64,000 nt of DNA from Epinephelus fuscoguttatus (taxonomy: Eukaryota; Chordata; Actinopteri; Perciformes; Serranidae). Shown here in pieces: positions 1 to 11,726 of the stretch. Numbering within the stretch: the first letter of the stretch is position 1; each line of letters begins with the position of its first letter. Where the stretch lies: positions 18,072,513 to 18,136,512 of the forward strand of contig NC_064758.1 in assembly GCF_011397635.1 (NCBI RefSeq), read 5' to 3'. Under the pieces are notes generated by a model. That model was not told where the DNA came from. It worked only from the letters and a program-made list of their open reading frames with translations, and made no database searches. The translations under genes were made by a program, and so were the position numbers.

Positions 1-159
1 ACTCTTCATATCTGAGTGTAAAACAAGTTGGCAGATCTGATCATAACACTTTAAAGTCAATTGTCAATCCGATGCACTGCTACCAAGTACACTACCATGA
101 CCTCAAGTTCAAACATAATGTTTGTCAAGGACAGTCCATGATTTGCAGAAAAGCACCAC

Positions 160-740
160 TCAGGTTCAGATAGGTAGGTCATTCCTTCTAATCAACCTCC
201 TATAGGTTTTGTCAGTGTTTCCCACATATGCATTGAAGTTTCCCAGCAGAACTGTAGTCTTATCAGTTCCCGCTCCAGGACCACCCAGATACTCCAAGTG
301 GCTGTTTGTTACTTGGGCACAGAAAACTCTAAGAGCCTCCCTCCACAGGCAGCAGCATGAAGTGCTGCAGGGATGACGTTTTTATGTAGGCTGACACGGG
401 AGTTAGCATTGCCCTGGAATTTCTCACACTCACTAAATGCCTGTCACACCTGAGAACTCCAGACACAAGTATCGCCTCTATCCTGGGTTTTGGTTCCAGA
501 ACAGATTCTGTGTGTACAGGTGGAGCCCAACTACATCTAATTTATCACTAGACATCCCACACTTGATCTGGCTGACTCCCTTCTCACCAGAGAGTCTGCA
601 TTCTAAAATACAGACTATAAGCCAGAGGTTAGTCCACCAAAGTCTCTGCTGTTGCTCGTCACCCGACTGGCAACACACAACCCTCACACCTATCCTTCTG
701 AGTGGTGGCCTCACGAGGCTACCTATTTCAGGACCTATCA
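160..740 (-). mobile_element. Degenerate non-LTR retrotransposon remnant (endonuclease region)
   Basis: Reverse-strand translation around 170-330 gives an interrupted reading with the segment VLLGNFNAYVGN. This matches the LLGDFNAHVGN motif of the apurinic-type endonuclease domain in teleost LINEs, with D changed to N. Upstream sequence to about 740 looks like the same element but is full of frame breaks. It lies inside the truncated last ubr4 intron of the window. Clade assignment (I/Nimb-like) is a guess. Confidence 0.5.
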
Positions 741-2267
741 ATCAATTAAATATATTCTATCAACATTAGACTTTAAAGGCATCTTGCAGCAGACATACCC
801 AGTTGAAGTATCGACAGATTAATTCAAATACAAAAACAAGAAACAACTGTTAAAAGAATATCGCTGTAAGCTGATATTCACATCTGCATGCAACACACAA
901 AAATCATAACGTTTCAAGTGACAGCAAGACGTAGCATAGTGTGTTTAAGCCCATAGTTTACAAGCACAACTTGAATATACTGTATTCAATAATAATACCA
1001 CTGTTTTGACATGGGTCCTACATTATTTTGTATCAAGGACCTTTTCCAACAAGTGTAACAAGTAATGCAATGACAGGTAAAAAGAATATAATAATCACAG
1101 AAAAAATGAATGAGATCTGAGGTAGGACTAGGTGATAGTACCACAAAATCTGTGTAGCACAATAATCCAAAATGTTTAAATCATGAAACATAATGAAAAG
1201 GTATTCAATGTAAAAAAAAGGAGAAAAAAAAGGATTATGTCGAACTTTAACTAAAAGCTGATCTGTCTGACAACTCCAAGTCTGCATTAAATTATGGCAG
1301 GAAAAGGCAGGGGCACAGACCAGGTGACGAAGGGGTGATGTTGTATTTGAAGGACACAGACGGAAACGAAGACATTTACTTAACATACCAACGGGAGCAA
1401 AATTTAGTCGGTCAGTTACTATAAATGTTGTCATCAGTAACTTTTCTCATACATCACCCAGCTCTAATTTAAGGTTTTAATGCATGTAAAAACAATAATG
1501 AGCACCCACATGTCAACACTGCTGGTATTATCTTTTGAACCACACTGAGCCACATATGAATCTCTTTGACAAAACATTGTCATTATCATGTCAATTTCAA
1601 TGAAAAGCACCTTTCAGACTAGGGGCTGTTTTGCCAAAGCGTCTTCATCTGTGGCTCTGTCATTTTCTAAGCTATTAGGGCCGCAGCTCAGAGCCTATAT
1701 TGTGAGACATACAATAACAAAATGAATCTAGGACAGTGAAGTGGACACCAAGTCTTTGACCTGAGGACAGAAAACTGCTGACCTGAGACACAAGCTGCAC
1801 TTGTCTTCTCCTGTCTTCTCTCTGCTGAAATAGTAGACACTGTCAACTACACTGTCACATGGTGTGATGAAGGGTCAAAAATTTTAATTACATTACTGTG
1901 CGCGTGTATGTGTGTGTTTACCCTTCTCACTGCTGCCATAACCTGACTGACTGGTCCACTGACAGCACACCTGTTTCACTGCTTTACTGATACAGCTCAG
2001 CACTGACACTCAAACACAAACATGACTTTGCTTTCAACACCTGCATCCACACTGTCATGGAAATCTTAGGCATACGTTGAAGGCATTACACATAGCTTCT
2101 GGGGTACTGGCTTGTTGGTCAAATTACTCCTTAAATGATTGCGCTTAAGTGCATCTCCATCATGTCTACAATTACATGATGCCCATCAAACTTTGATTTT
2201 AAAAAAAGGTATAAAAAGGTGTTATACTTTCTAACAGTTTCTTCAACATCAAAATTATTAAGAGATG

Positions 2268-3022
2268 CAACAATATGGGATTGCAAGGTTGATAACCGAT
2301 AAATGTCTGTTTGTTGTTGCCGATAGCGATACGATAACAGATATTACCTTACAAATGCAAAAATTTTTAAACTTTTTGCAACCTAATATGGCTAATTAAT
2401 GCCAGATGTATTCTCCGTATTGACAAGCATGTATAGGCTACAAAAATCATTAGAATAACTGACCATACTCTTGGACTAATTATGGTTACCTAAAGCCTTC
2501 AGACTCCAGAGTTTTGGAGAGGCTAGCATTATATTTCTGCACGTTTATGTTCAATGTTTGATAAACTGCTCATACTGCTACGGATAACAAGCAAAGTCGT
2601 TGTCGACTTTAATGAAATGTGCCTTAAAGTCCTTTTCATACTCTCTGTTGTGGCCTCTTTATGTTTTTTGTCAGCTCAGCCCTACAACAACACAGAGAGC
2701 CATAGAGAGAAAAACAGAGGCAAAAATGTCACTGCAATAATTACAATTTTCTGCAGCCAGGAGGCTTGTTCGTGTGTTTCAGATGGGAAGACATTCTTTG
2801 CAACATAGGTCAAGTCACAGGACTGTTAACTGATCAGCTGCAGATATCCCCAACTTTTACTACAGAATCAAACGTCAGCATCTCAGAGCGGCTGCTGCAG
2901 AATTTTACAGACACTGCATGGTGGCCATGCCTCATGCTCTTAAAGGCAATTGTAGTCTAAAATTCTGTTATCTGAACAATAACAATTTAATTTTCTCATG
3001 TTGATTTATTGTGCATCCCTAA
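2268..3022. mobile_element. Inverted-repeat element, hAT/MITE-like
   Basis: The left end AAGAGATGCAACAAT and the right end ATTGTGCATCCCT are imperfect inverted copies about 750 bp apart. The interior has no coding sequence I recognise. GGGATGCACAAT-type ends are common in teleost non-autonomous DNA elements, which is recalled knowledge and not a search result. It sits in the ubr4 intron that runs off the left edge. The rest of 1-3587 shows no exon. Confidence 0.4.
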
Positions 3023-3587
3023 ATTCTGATGAGGAGACATCTTTGGATCATAAACAGTTCGTAATCCTTGCATTATCAAATACTACTAAATAAATATGCC
3101 ACTTTTAGCTAAATTGCCAGTGTTAATATAAAATTTGTATTTCACTAAATACCAGTTATATATCCCCATTTTTTTTTGTTGGAGACTCATTTTGCTTCAC
3201 TGCATGCTTTTAAAAATGTACACTCCAATTTATATTATTTATAAGGCATGGTTAAGTAAACACACCAGCTGCCTATTTCCCCCATCCTGTCAATACATGT
3301 CCTCTTCTTCTTTCAAATGTATAAATGTTTAATTCTCCAGTCCTTTTGTGCTATTGTTCCTATATTATCAATGCTGTGCAGAACAATATGTGCATTGTTT
3401 CTCGTATCATCTGTGCCAGGACTGAATTAGTAATTATGTCCAGACAGGAGTTGGAGGTATGGTTATTTTTTCGTGTTTGGCAAATCTAAAGCTGCTATGA
3501 GAGTGTATACTCTAGCATGAACCTTCAGATACAAGGAAGCTTTCTAAAGTGATGATTTAATTGCTTAAATCCAGATTGATAAGGTAC

Positions 3588-6500
3588 CTTGACTGCTATC
3601 CTCCTCTGTACTGCTGAAGTCATCCTCATAGTAGGTGTTTGAATCTGTAGAAGCACTGGCATCACTGCTGACTGAGCCTTTTCTCTGGCGCTGGAGAACA
3701 CAAGCCTGATGGAGGCAAAAACAAGAACAGTCTGACTGATTATCACAGTTTCCAATCGATTTTGATTTCGATTACACTTTTTCCCACTCACTCACTAATT
3801 TCATGAACACAGCAGAATGCAGAGGACAAAAAAAACCTGCCAAAAAACTGTTGATTTCATCATCACAGAATTTTGTATCACAGTATATATATTTTGTCTC
3901 TAAATATATTTTGTTGCACTTACGTTGGTCCAAATTATGAATTAGTTATCCTTTTATATTAGATTTAAATTAGGTTTCCCCCTGACAGGTGTCTGATAGA
4001 TGAACTGCATCTTTTGACCTTTTGTCTAAAAGCAGTGCAAGCACTTTTCTATTTGCAATACAGAAATTAATAACACAACATAAACTGCAATTGTGCAAAT
4101 TACAGATATGTAAATTTATAATGATTGCACCTTTTTGTATGAAGTGGAGAGAAGGGTGAAGAGTAGATTGGTCAGGGGCACGGAGTCAATGAGCCTCTGG
4201 ACCCTCTGGATGGAAGTGCTCTGTGCCATGATGTTGAGCTCAGCTGGTGGCCCATCACTCGCCCAACCCTGCAGGTAGGGAAAGGGAAAAGATGGAATGA
4301 TGAAACATGGCTGTTAGGGAATAGTTCCTTTTGCATATGTTTGTTACAGCTCTTTCTTAAATGTTTAGATCACTTTTATTATTTAGACATGATTTTTTTA
4401 ATGAAATAAGACAAGACAACCTTACTTGGCCATCTTTATAAATGAAGTTTAACTGGATTGTAAACCTGTGTCTTTGCTTTTGTTAACAGTAAAACATCAG
4501 ACATGATGTGGCCAAAACACTTGGAAAGAAAGCAGAATGAAAAGTGATGCAGATAGCCCAACTGAGGCATAGGAAGTATTTTGGCTCGTCAAACAACATT
4601 TCACTCATTGTATTGTTTTCAGAAGACAGGTTGTGTTCACAATTAATACAATGGCTTGCCCTTACTTGTGGTGATATATAATACCAACACAAGCAGAACA
4701 TTTTCACACATGTTGCAAAATTGCGAACATTTATTTTGAAATACAGAAAATAAGTAAATGTATTTTTTGTTGTTTCACTTACCCGGTGCAGAGCCTCAAC
4801 TTGCAGATCCTGGAAAAGCGAGGTCAAAAGTTTGATGGCATGGTTGGCCAGGATGACGGACAAAACACCAAACCCTTGGTGTCTTCAGGAAAACAACAAA
4901 AAGAAAACAACAAAATAAATGCAATAATTAAATGAGCATTACATATCAGAAATATACAGTTCATGCCTTTTAATTTATAAATTAGACAATTAACTCAATG
5001 TGCAGTATTGTCTATTTTTAATTACACTGTAGTGGATAGTAGTTACTGTAGTAACCACTACCCACACCTTAGTTTATAGCCTATAAATAAACTCCATAAC
5101 TGATGATGATCAAAAGACAGAACTGAGCCACAGGGACACAAGACACATTATATTGACTGATTTCATATTCATTGGAAATTACCCTTTGCCAGGACCAAGT
5201 TTAGGCGATCCTGCGCCATCCTTGGTGCGAGCAGCAATATCACGGACACGCAGGGCAGCCAGGGGATCCTTTTCTTTCCCTTTATCCGCCAGGGCAGTGG
5301 GGCTCAGGTTGAGAATCAGGTACAGGCTGTTTAAAAGGCACCAGGCTCCAAGAAGCTGGAAGTTCTGGTAATGCTGTAGTGCACAATTAAGTTTAAAAAA
5401 AAAAAAAAAAAAGTCACCAAGAATGTATTTTTTAAAAACCTCCGTCACATTTTTTTACTTTAACTTTAAACCCAGTAAACTTCTAAAGTATCACAGTCTT
5501 GGTTAATCAAAAGGTACTTAAATTTGTTTTTTCTTAAACAACTCCAGTAATCTGGTGCTCACCTCTCCTCCAGCTCTGCGGGAGTTGCTGATGGCTTGTC
5601 CAATCATTTCATAGATCTCCAGCTGTTGCCAACACAAATTTTGCATTTGTTACCATTTTAAATTTGCTGTATTTTGTTAAAGCATGTTTGCCAAAATGCC
5701 AAAATATGGAACAATAACCTATATGCAGACCCTGTCAGAATTCAAATATATCTCCCCCCAGTTCTTTCATGATTTGAAGTCAGTACACACTAAACTCTCT
5801 GGGCCTATGTAAACACTTGTGAGTATCAACATACAAGTTTGCAAATAAAGTTTCAATGTAGTACCAAACTAACATGAGAACATACACTGACAATGTTGTA
5901 CTCATTATACTCACACATTTCTGGACAATTGTGGCTGCGTCATTTTCATAGTCCTCCTCTTTAGTCCCAGTGGAGGCTGAGCGAAGCTGCAAGCCACTAC
6001 CTACCTGCAGGATGGCCATGCAAGTGGCCACACTCACACCTAAAAGGGTAAAAATAGAGTTGTTTTTTTTTACCAATTTCACTCCACACTATAATATTCA
6101 GTTGTTCATTAAACAGGGAAAGAACATTAGTGGTTCTTCCAGCTTGCACTAGTACATTCAGGCAAATATATTGCTGTACTGCTTTATGGTCTACTGAGAG
6201 AGTTTTTTTGTAGAAGAAAACTGGTATTGCAGTCCTATCTAAAATTCCTCCTTCTTTGTAGAATATTAAAGCAGTTTGAATTACTGGACAATAATATTTC
6301 ATTTTACCTACAGAGAGCTTTCACCTACCAGCATAGAGACAGCTCAAAGCCAGCACGGTCATGTCCAGTAATCTCCCTGGTGTCAAGGGCTCCAGTACAG
6401 GCAGGGAGAGTGTGTCCAATGCCATGGTTACATCTATCACCAGTGAATGAAATCTAGGGTATGGGTTTTAAGAATAGAAAGTTATTTGTATGTTTGGGAG

Positions 6501-8378
6501 AAAAAACTTTCCAAATGTTATTAATTGAAAACACACGCAGAAAATTGATGATGATAATGCTCCCTTAAAACAAATCCTAATATAACAATATAAATAATAC
6601 TTAATCTTGACATTAGAACATTTTAACCTAGAACATAAATTAAAAAAGCATACCCATTGCGGACAGCAGTGGCATCAGCCACTGTGGCAGGCATGATAAA
6701 GAAAGAGTTGGCTGATACAGCATCCTGGAAACGGTTGATGTAGCGCAGAAAGTAGGGCAGGTTGAGGCACACTCGTAGCAACTTCTCAGACCCACCTGGA
6801 AACACAAATTATGGAAAAAAATAACTGCCAGCTCTGATGAGAACATTACAAGGAAAAAAGAAAAAGAAAAATGAAAACACATGTGACTGTCATGTGGCTA
6901 GTAAAGGTAAAGGGAAAATGCGCTAAACCTAGAGTCTTTTATATTACCAACAAGATACTTCTGCGGTATGATACAGTACAACTGTAAACATAATAAACCA
7001 AAAAAGTCCTACAACAAAGCAACATCTACTCACCAAGTTCCTGTAAGCTTGACACATTCTGAGAGACAAAGGCATTTTTCATTTTGGCCTGAATGGCTTG
7101 ATCTGTGGTTTGGTCATCGCAATCACTCTCAGCCTATATTTGAGAATAGATGAAAAACATAACAATCATGATAATTACAACGATATGTTCCTTTTAATTC
7201 CGTATGTGGCTAACTTTAATCAAGGTTAAACGTGAGTTCATTTTCAGTATAAATGTTTTAAGAAAAAACTAACAAGTTGCTGTGGTTAACTTAAGCTGTT
7301 CATTACTGACAACACTGAAGCGGGCAGCTGGAGAACTGGTCTGTAACACTTGCCTGCATGTGTGCTGCTGACGGGGAGGCCAAGATGGTGGTAAGGTCAG
7401 GGTTAAAAACTGAAGTCAGTTGGTTAAAGAAGTTCATTTGTACTTCTTTGTGTCGAAGCTCTGGGTTCACAGCACTGGGCAACTCCTTCTGATCTTCCAC
7501 TATTAAATGCACAAGGAAGGACACAATTTTTTTTTTCAGTCACATACCAAAGCTTTGAAGATTTCTTGTTTTGCTCAACAGCCTGTGGGATTATTCTGTC
7601 AATTTTTCAGCCCCATTATATACCTATAGTATCATATAAAATCACCGCACCAGTCAATATAGCAAACTAATTAAAATAATGCCAATATATAGCCCCAAGT
7701 CAAAAATGTCTCAGTTGGCCCACTTAATTTCTCAGTTTTTAATGACTCTGTTTGTTCTTTTTCTGAAATTAATGAATAATTCTACTATCAGTAGTAATGT
7801 GTTGTAATCAGCTAAGAATTGTTAAACCTCGGTCTGTCCTTTAAGGGACACTTACCATCTGAAAGGGTCTTCACGGTTTGAGGCAACTTGGCAGATTTCA
7901 TCATAGCAGTGAAAGTAATAATTTCTGTGCGATCTAGTCTGCTGCAGCCGGTGCAAAGTCCTTTTATAAGAAGAATCAGGTGTTTCTGAAAAAGCACAGA
8001 GTTTTACTCAATTTAATTTGTGTTTTTATATAGTAAATAATGTCCTTTTAAACAGAGAACTGACGCATGTAACCAGAAGATACGAGTTAATACCTATTTA
8101 ACTGATTAACATGTATAAACATACATGCAAAATTCATTACAACTGTATCAAGCCAAAGTGGCTGACACAGAAAACATAGCTACATTTCATCTGTGCCTGG
8201 TCCCATCTCCCTAAAACTGACCAGCTGAATGCAGTCCTACATCAAAATCTCCCATGCAGTTGGTTTCTCTCACCTGTGATACCGCACATGCCTCATCTGG
8301 GTTCTCCAACCGCAGTAATGAGAATTCAATCAATACTTTGCACGCTGCAGCAACTGACAGCAGCTGATTTCTCGGTAC

Positions 8379-8416
<38 letters not shown>

Positions 8417-11400
8417 AAAAAAAAACAATTTACTGGCTGAAAGAAACACAGCCTGTAACATCTGAATGCTTGGCTGAATGATAGTAGCAATTTATCATCT
8501 GTTACACTAAAGAGAAAATGAAAAATACATACTTTGCCCACATACTGTGGTGATGTAGTGTGCAGAGAGTGCCACAAATGATGAGTAGAAAGGCTCATAC
8601 TGTTTGTCGTGGTGAAGGATGTCTGATTCACTGCAAATGACAAGTGGAATATCTCATTAAACACTGTCAAATATGAATTTATAGCATGTTTCTTTCTGGA
8701 GAACAGTGTTGGGAGAGACAGAAAACACAGATGATGACAGGGTGTTTGTATGACTTCAGTTCAGTTAACTTCATACCACACATAACATTTAGCAACAGTC
8801 TGATAACGTCCTTCAACCCAGACAGGTTTGCCAAAAATGCTGATCTATAAAAAAAATCCGTAACTGATAATCACACATGCAAATGTCATCATTGTCACGA
8901 AGCAAATGATGATACATAGTGGGGCATTATGTTTGGTCCTCTGTTATTTAAATTTTAGTGTGTGCTTCTTTTTATGGTTACTAACTGATGTACAATAATT
9001 TCAGCTTCCCAAAAAGGCCTGGAGAAAATACTATTGTGTAGGCACACTTGTATGTATTTCACAAACCATGTTAGTTTATTATTAATGAGTGTTAATAAAT
9101 GTATTCTCACACATAAAAATAAAATCACAACTGGCCCTAGCTGTCAGTATAGTGACGCTACATTGTGTGTTGCCCTCAGGCAAGAGCAATGCCTTTGAGT
9201 ACACTTTTCATGCAGTCTTTTCTAAAATGTCTTGACAGATGTGCTCTGTGGCTCGTTGCTGTTTGTCACCACTCCATGTTAAATTATGCAGTTAAACTTA
9301 GCCAATTTGGCGTCCTAAAAACACCTGGAAACACACAGCTCTGAAGGAATGTTTCTGCTGATAAGACTTCAATAGGGTTCTACATCATCTTTCCAGCACT
9401 GGCACAAACTGCCCAAGCCAAATGACACCTCTTCAATCTGTGATCTGATCACATACTTTCAGACAGACGGATGGCAGTCTTTGTTAGTGGAGATCGACCT
9501 GTGTAGCCAACTCGCTGTTCGCATCAATCCATTACATTGACCATGTGCTTCTTTCCTTATCTACACTGTATACTAGTGATTTTTTCTGCAGCCTCCATGG
9601 CATCAATCACCAATACAACCAAGCATACAGAAAACAGAAAAATATGCCTGGATAACGCCTACTTCATGAACTGTCCACTGGGAAACAGCACAAGGACATA
9701 AAGACCAAAACCACACAGACCTGCTACCCCTCTTAATTAGCCCTGCCATAGAGCCTAATCCATACAATTTCTCAAATCCATCTCTGAAAACTATGCTATT
9801 ACACCTGCTACTGTTTATTCCAGCTTATTTTTTTATTCATGAGGCAGAATTATTTCTGCTCTCTGTTGCTTTAAGATAAGGAATATGGTAAATAATGGAA
9901 AGACCTTCATTTTTGCTTTTCATCATGACACGGTCTGCAGTTGTCCTAACAGCACATGACTGAAATGTGCTACTGGACTCGCTACACCCCTGATGCTGAC
10001 AACTAAACTTTCCAGTTGCAACAGTTGTACTACTCTTAATACTACTCAATTTAAGTACTACTACTCTTGAAACACTCCCTCAGTATAGTCAAACTCATAC
10101 TCACAAATATTTAAAAGCCTTGTAGGGCTGGGCGATAAAATCAAACACCTCATCACTTTTCACCAAATACCTTGATACTGATATTTTCTTCTGTACAGTA
10201 ATGCAGCCTTTAAAACCAGGATATGACAAGACTTATGAGATTACAATATTCAAAATCTATGATGATAGCAAGTCTCATCAAAGTGTTTAATGCACTATTG
10301 TATGGTCAATAAAACACTGATAAAAAATATTTTAGATTTGACACTGTAGCTAACGAGTGAACAGTCAGAACAGCTCATACATATCAAACGTGTATACAAG
10401 CCAACTTTGAAGTTTCATTAGAAAGCGAAACTAACAGGTCTAATAGCAGCATTACTGCAGATTTGCAGGCCGGTTGTTGCCTAGAAAAATGAAACCTATG
10501 AACATCGCAGGAAGCTCTTCGTTTGAATGCCCATAGGAATGATGTCACCACTGAAAAGGAGTGTCAAGTGACAACCTAACAACTGTGTACACACTACCAA
10601 CTTGATAATCACTACTTGGTGATGTATGGATTGGCAGTATGCAGGGCGAAATGTGCATATAATACTGTCACGTGGTTTTAGGATAAAATTAATTAAAGGT
10701 CCCCGTAAATAACAATGCCTGGCCCTAACACTTGTTTCCACAGACAAGTTACCCTACGTGACAGCCACTGCACCAGCTTCCTTGTAGTTTAACACAACCG
10801 TGCAGAATCGACCTCAAGACATTAGCATTACATTTAATTAAGAAGCAGCAATACTGCAAAGTAATCTTTTATTAACAATACATTAACGGCGACCCATCAC
10901 CACCTCATCAAAAATGAGTGGAGAGTGCAGGGTCCCCGCCTACTTCGAGCCCAACCACAAACACAGCAGATAACGTTAAACTGACTGGCTACCTTATTAA
11001 TCAGATAACATATAGATTATCTGACGACGTGTTCAAAGTAGACTGAAAATAGCAAGCTCAGTATATAAACCGAATCAAATTTGGCCACTGTAAGTTAGCT
11101 GACGTAGTCAAATATTACTGTGGCAGGGCCATTTCAACGTTAAGTTATCCAGTCCGTTGGGAAGGCCCTTAGGTAGCTTGCTGGCTAATGTTTGTGTTAG
11201 CTAGCTAATGATGAAGCAGATTTTCTAAACGTTACACTGCGACGCTCATTGACGACCGCACAGCAATAATGTCGCATCAAAGGTCAATGTGCACCAGCCA
11301 TAAGTCGAGCCTTATTTCAATCTGTTCATGAGTTACCAGCCAGAACAAGCTAAATAGCATTTTGAGTAAGTTCGCTAACGTTAGCATATTAGCTAACGTC

Positions 11401-11723
11401 AGCAACTGACTCGATGCCAGTGCAAGTTAAGCTCGAGTAGCTTCTAGCCGCTAACGTTAGCTAAGAGGGTAACGTTTCCCATCGAACTTAACTACCCAAG
11501 CTAAGTTAGCAACTTAGCCAGCCAGCTCACTCATGGGTGGACACGGCTAGTATTTGAGCAAATAGAGACACGAAATTTATTGACATGTAACTGGTTACCT
11601 GTTGATTATTGACCCAATAAGCTGAGGTAGCTCCTTCGTCTCAAAAGCGGTGTACGAAGCTGATAAAAGCGGCCGTACTGCCGCTGTCCATTCGTGTTCC
11701 CCATCTCCTCCGCTCGACGCCAT
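3588..11723 (-). CDS. ubr4: ubr4, 5' part: E3 ubiquitin-protein ligase UBR4 (p600), exons 1-14, truncated at window edge
   Basis: UBR4 is a roughly 5,000-residue N-recognin-type E3 ligase. Only the first 567 codons are here. Exons (minus): 11599-11723, 8533-8630, 8274-8377, 7856-7985, 7354-7499, 7034-7133, 6654-6795, 6329-6453, 5915-6039, 5563-5622, 5183-5373, 4783-4882, 4131-4268, 3588-3705. All phases close. The protein starts MASSGGDGEHEW; diagnostic blocks include PLLSASYTAFETKELPQL, KHLILLIKGLCTGCSRLD, NLPYFLRYINRFQDA, NLSPTALADKGKEKDPLA and the acidic SSTEEDSSQ at the last exon. These match the N-terminal armadillo-like region of vertebrate UBR4. The UBR box and the C-terminal catalytic region lie outside the window. 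Start choice: the first ATG, in context CAAGATGGCG. Intron 5 uses a GC donor (CAG|GCAAGT), and exon 3's acceptor tract is a CT microsatellite. Intron 1 (8631-11598) holds repeats only. Confidence 0.96.
8381..8414. repeat. (GA)n microsatellite abutting a ubr4 3' splice site
   Basis: There are seventeen GA units. On the minus (coding) strand they read as (CT)n directly before the TAG acceptor of ubr4 exon 3 (exon starts at 8377), so the microsatellite is the polypyrimidine tract. Confidence 0.95.
10121..10340. repeat. Dispersed 'GGGCTGGGCGATA' teleost repeat, fragment
   Basis: The segment begins TAGGGCTGGGCGATAAAAT. This phrase is common in teleost non-autonomous DNA repeats (recalled, not searched). 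It lies in ubr4 intron 1 and the far end is not clear. Related ends occur at 15760 and near 40741. Confidence 0.35.
11093..11530. repeat. Cluster of GCTAACGTTAGC palindromes in ubr4 intron 1
   Basis: Two perfect 12-bp palindromes GCTAACGTTAGC occur at 11374-11385 and 11450-11461. They are accompanied by many partial copies (GTTAGCTAGCTAA, AGCTAACGTCAGC, CTAAGTTAGC). The cluster sits within 500 bp of ubr4 exon 1, in CpG-containing sequence. It may be promoter-proximal regulatory DNA or a decayed palindromic repeat. Confidence 0.6.
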
Positions 11724-11726
11724 CTT
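11718..11726 (-). promoter_or_regulatory. YY1-type AAGATGGCG box overlapping the ubr4 start codon
   Basis: The minus strand reads CAAGATGGCGTCG across the ATG. AAGATGGCG is the core YY1 site found around starts of many housekeeping genes. A role in expression is inferred. Confidence 0.45.

Noticed and set aside
2554-2808. Plus-strand frame with a signal-peptide-like start
   Set aside because: It is inside an inverted-repeat element within a ubr4 intron; hydrophobic start is likely chance.
1-3587. Search for ubr4 exon 15
   Set aside because: No sequence continuing the acidic DDDSEP-type segment with splice sites was found; the next exon is taken to lie outside the window.
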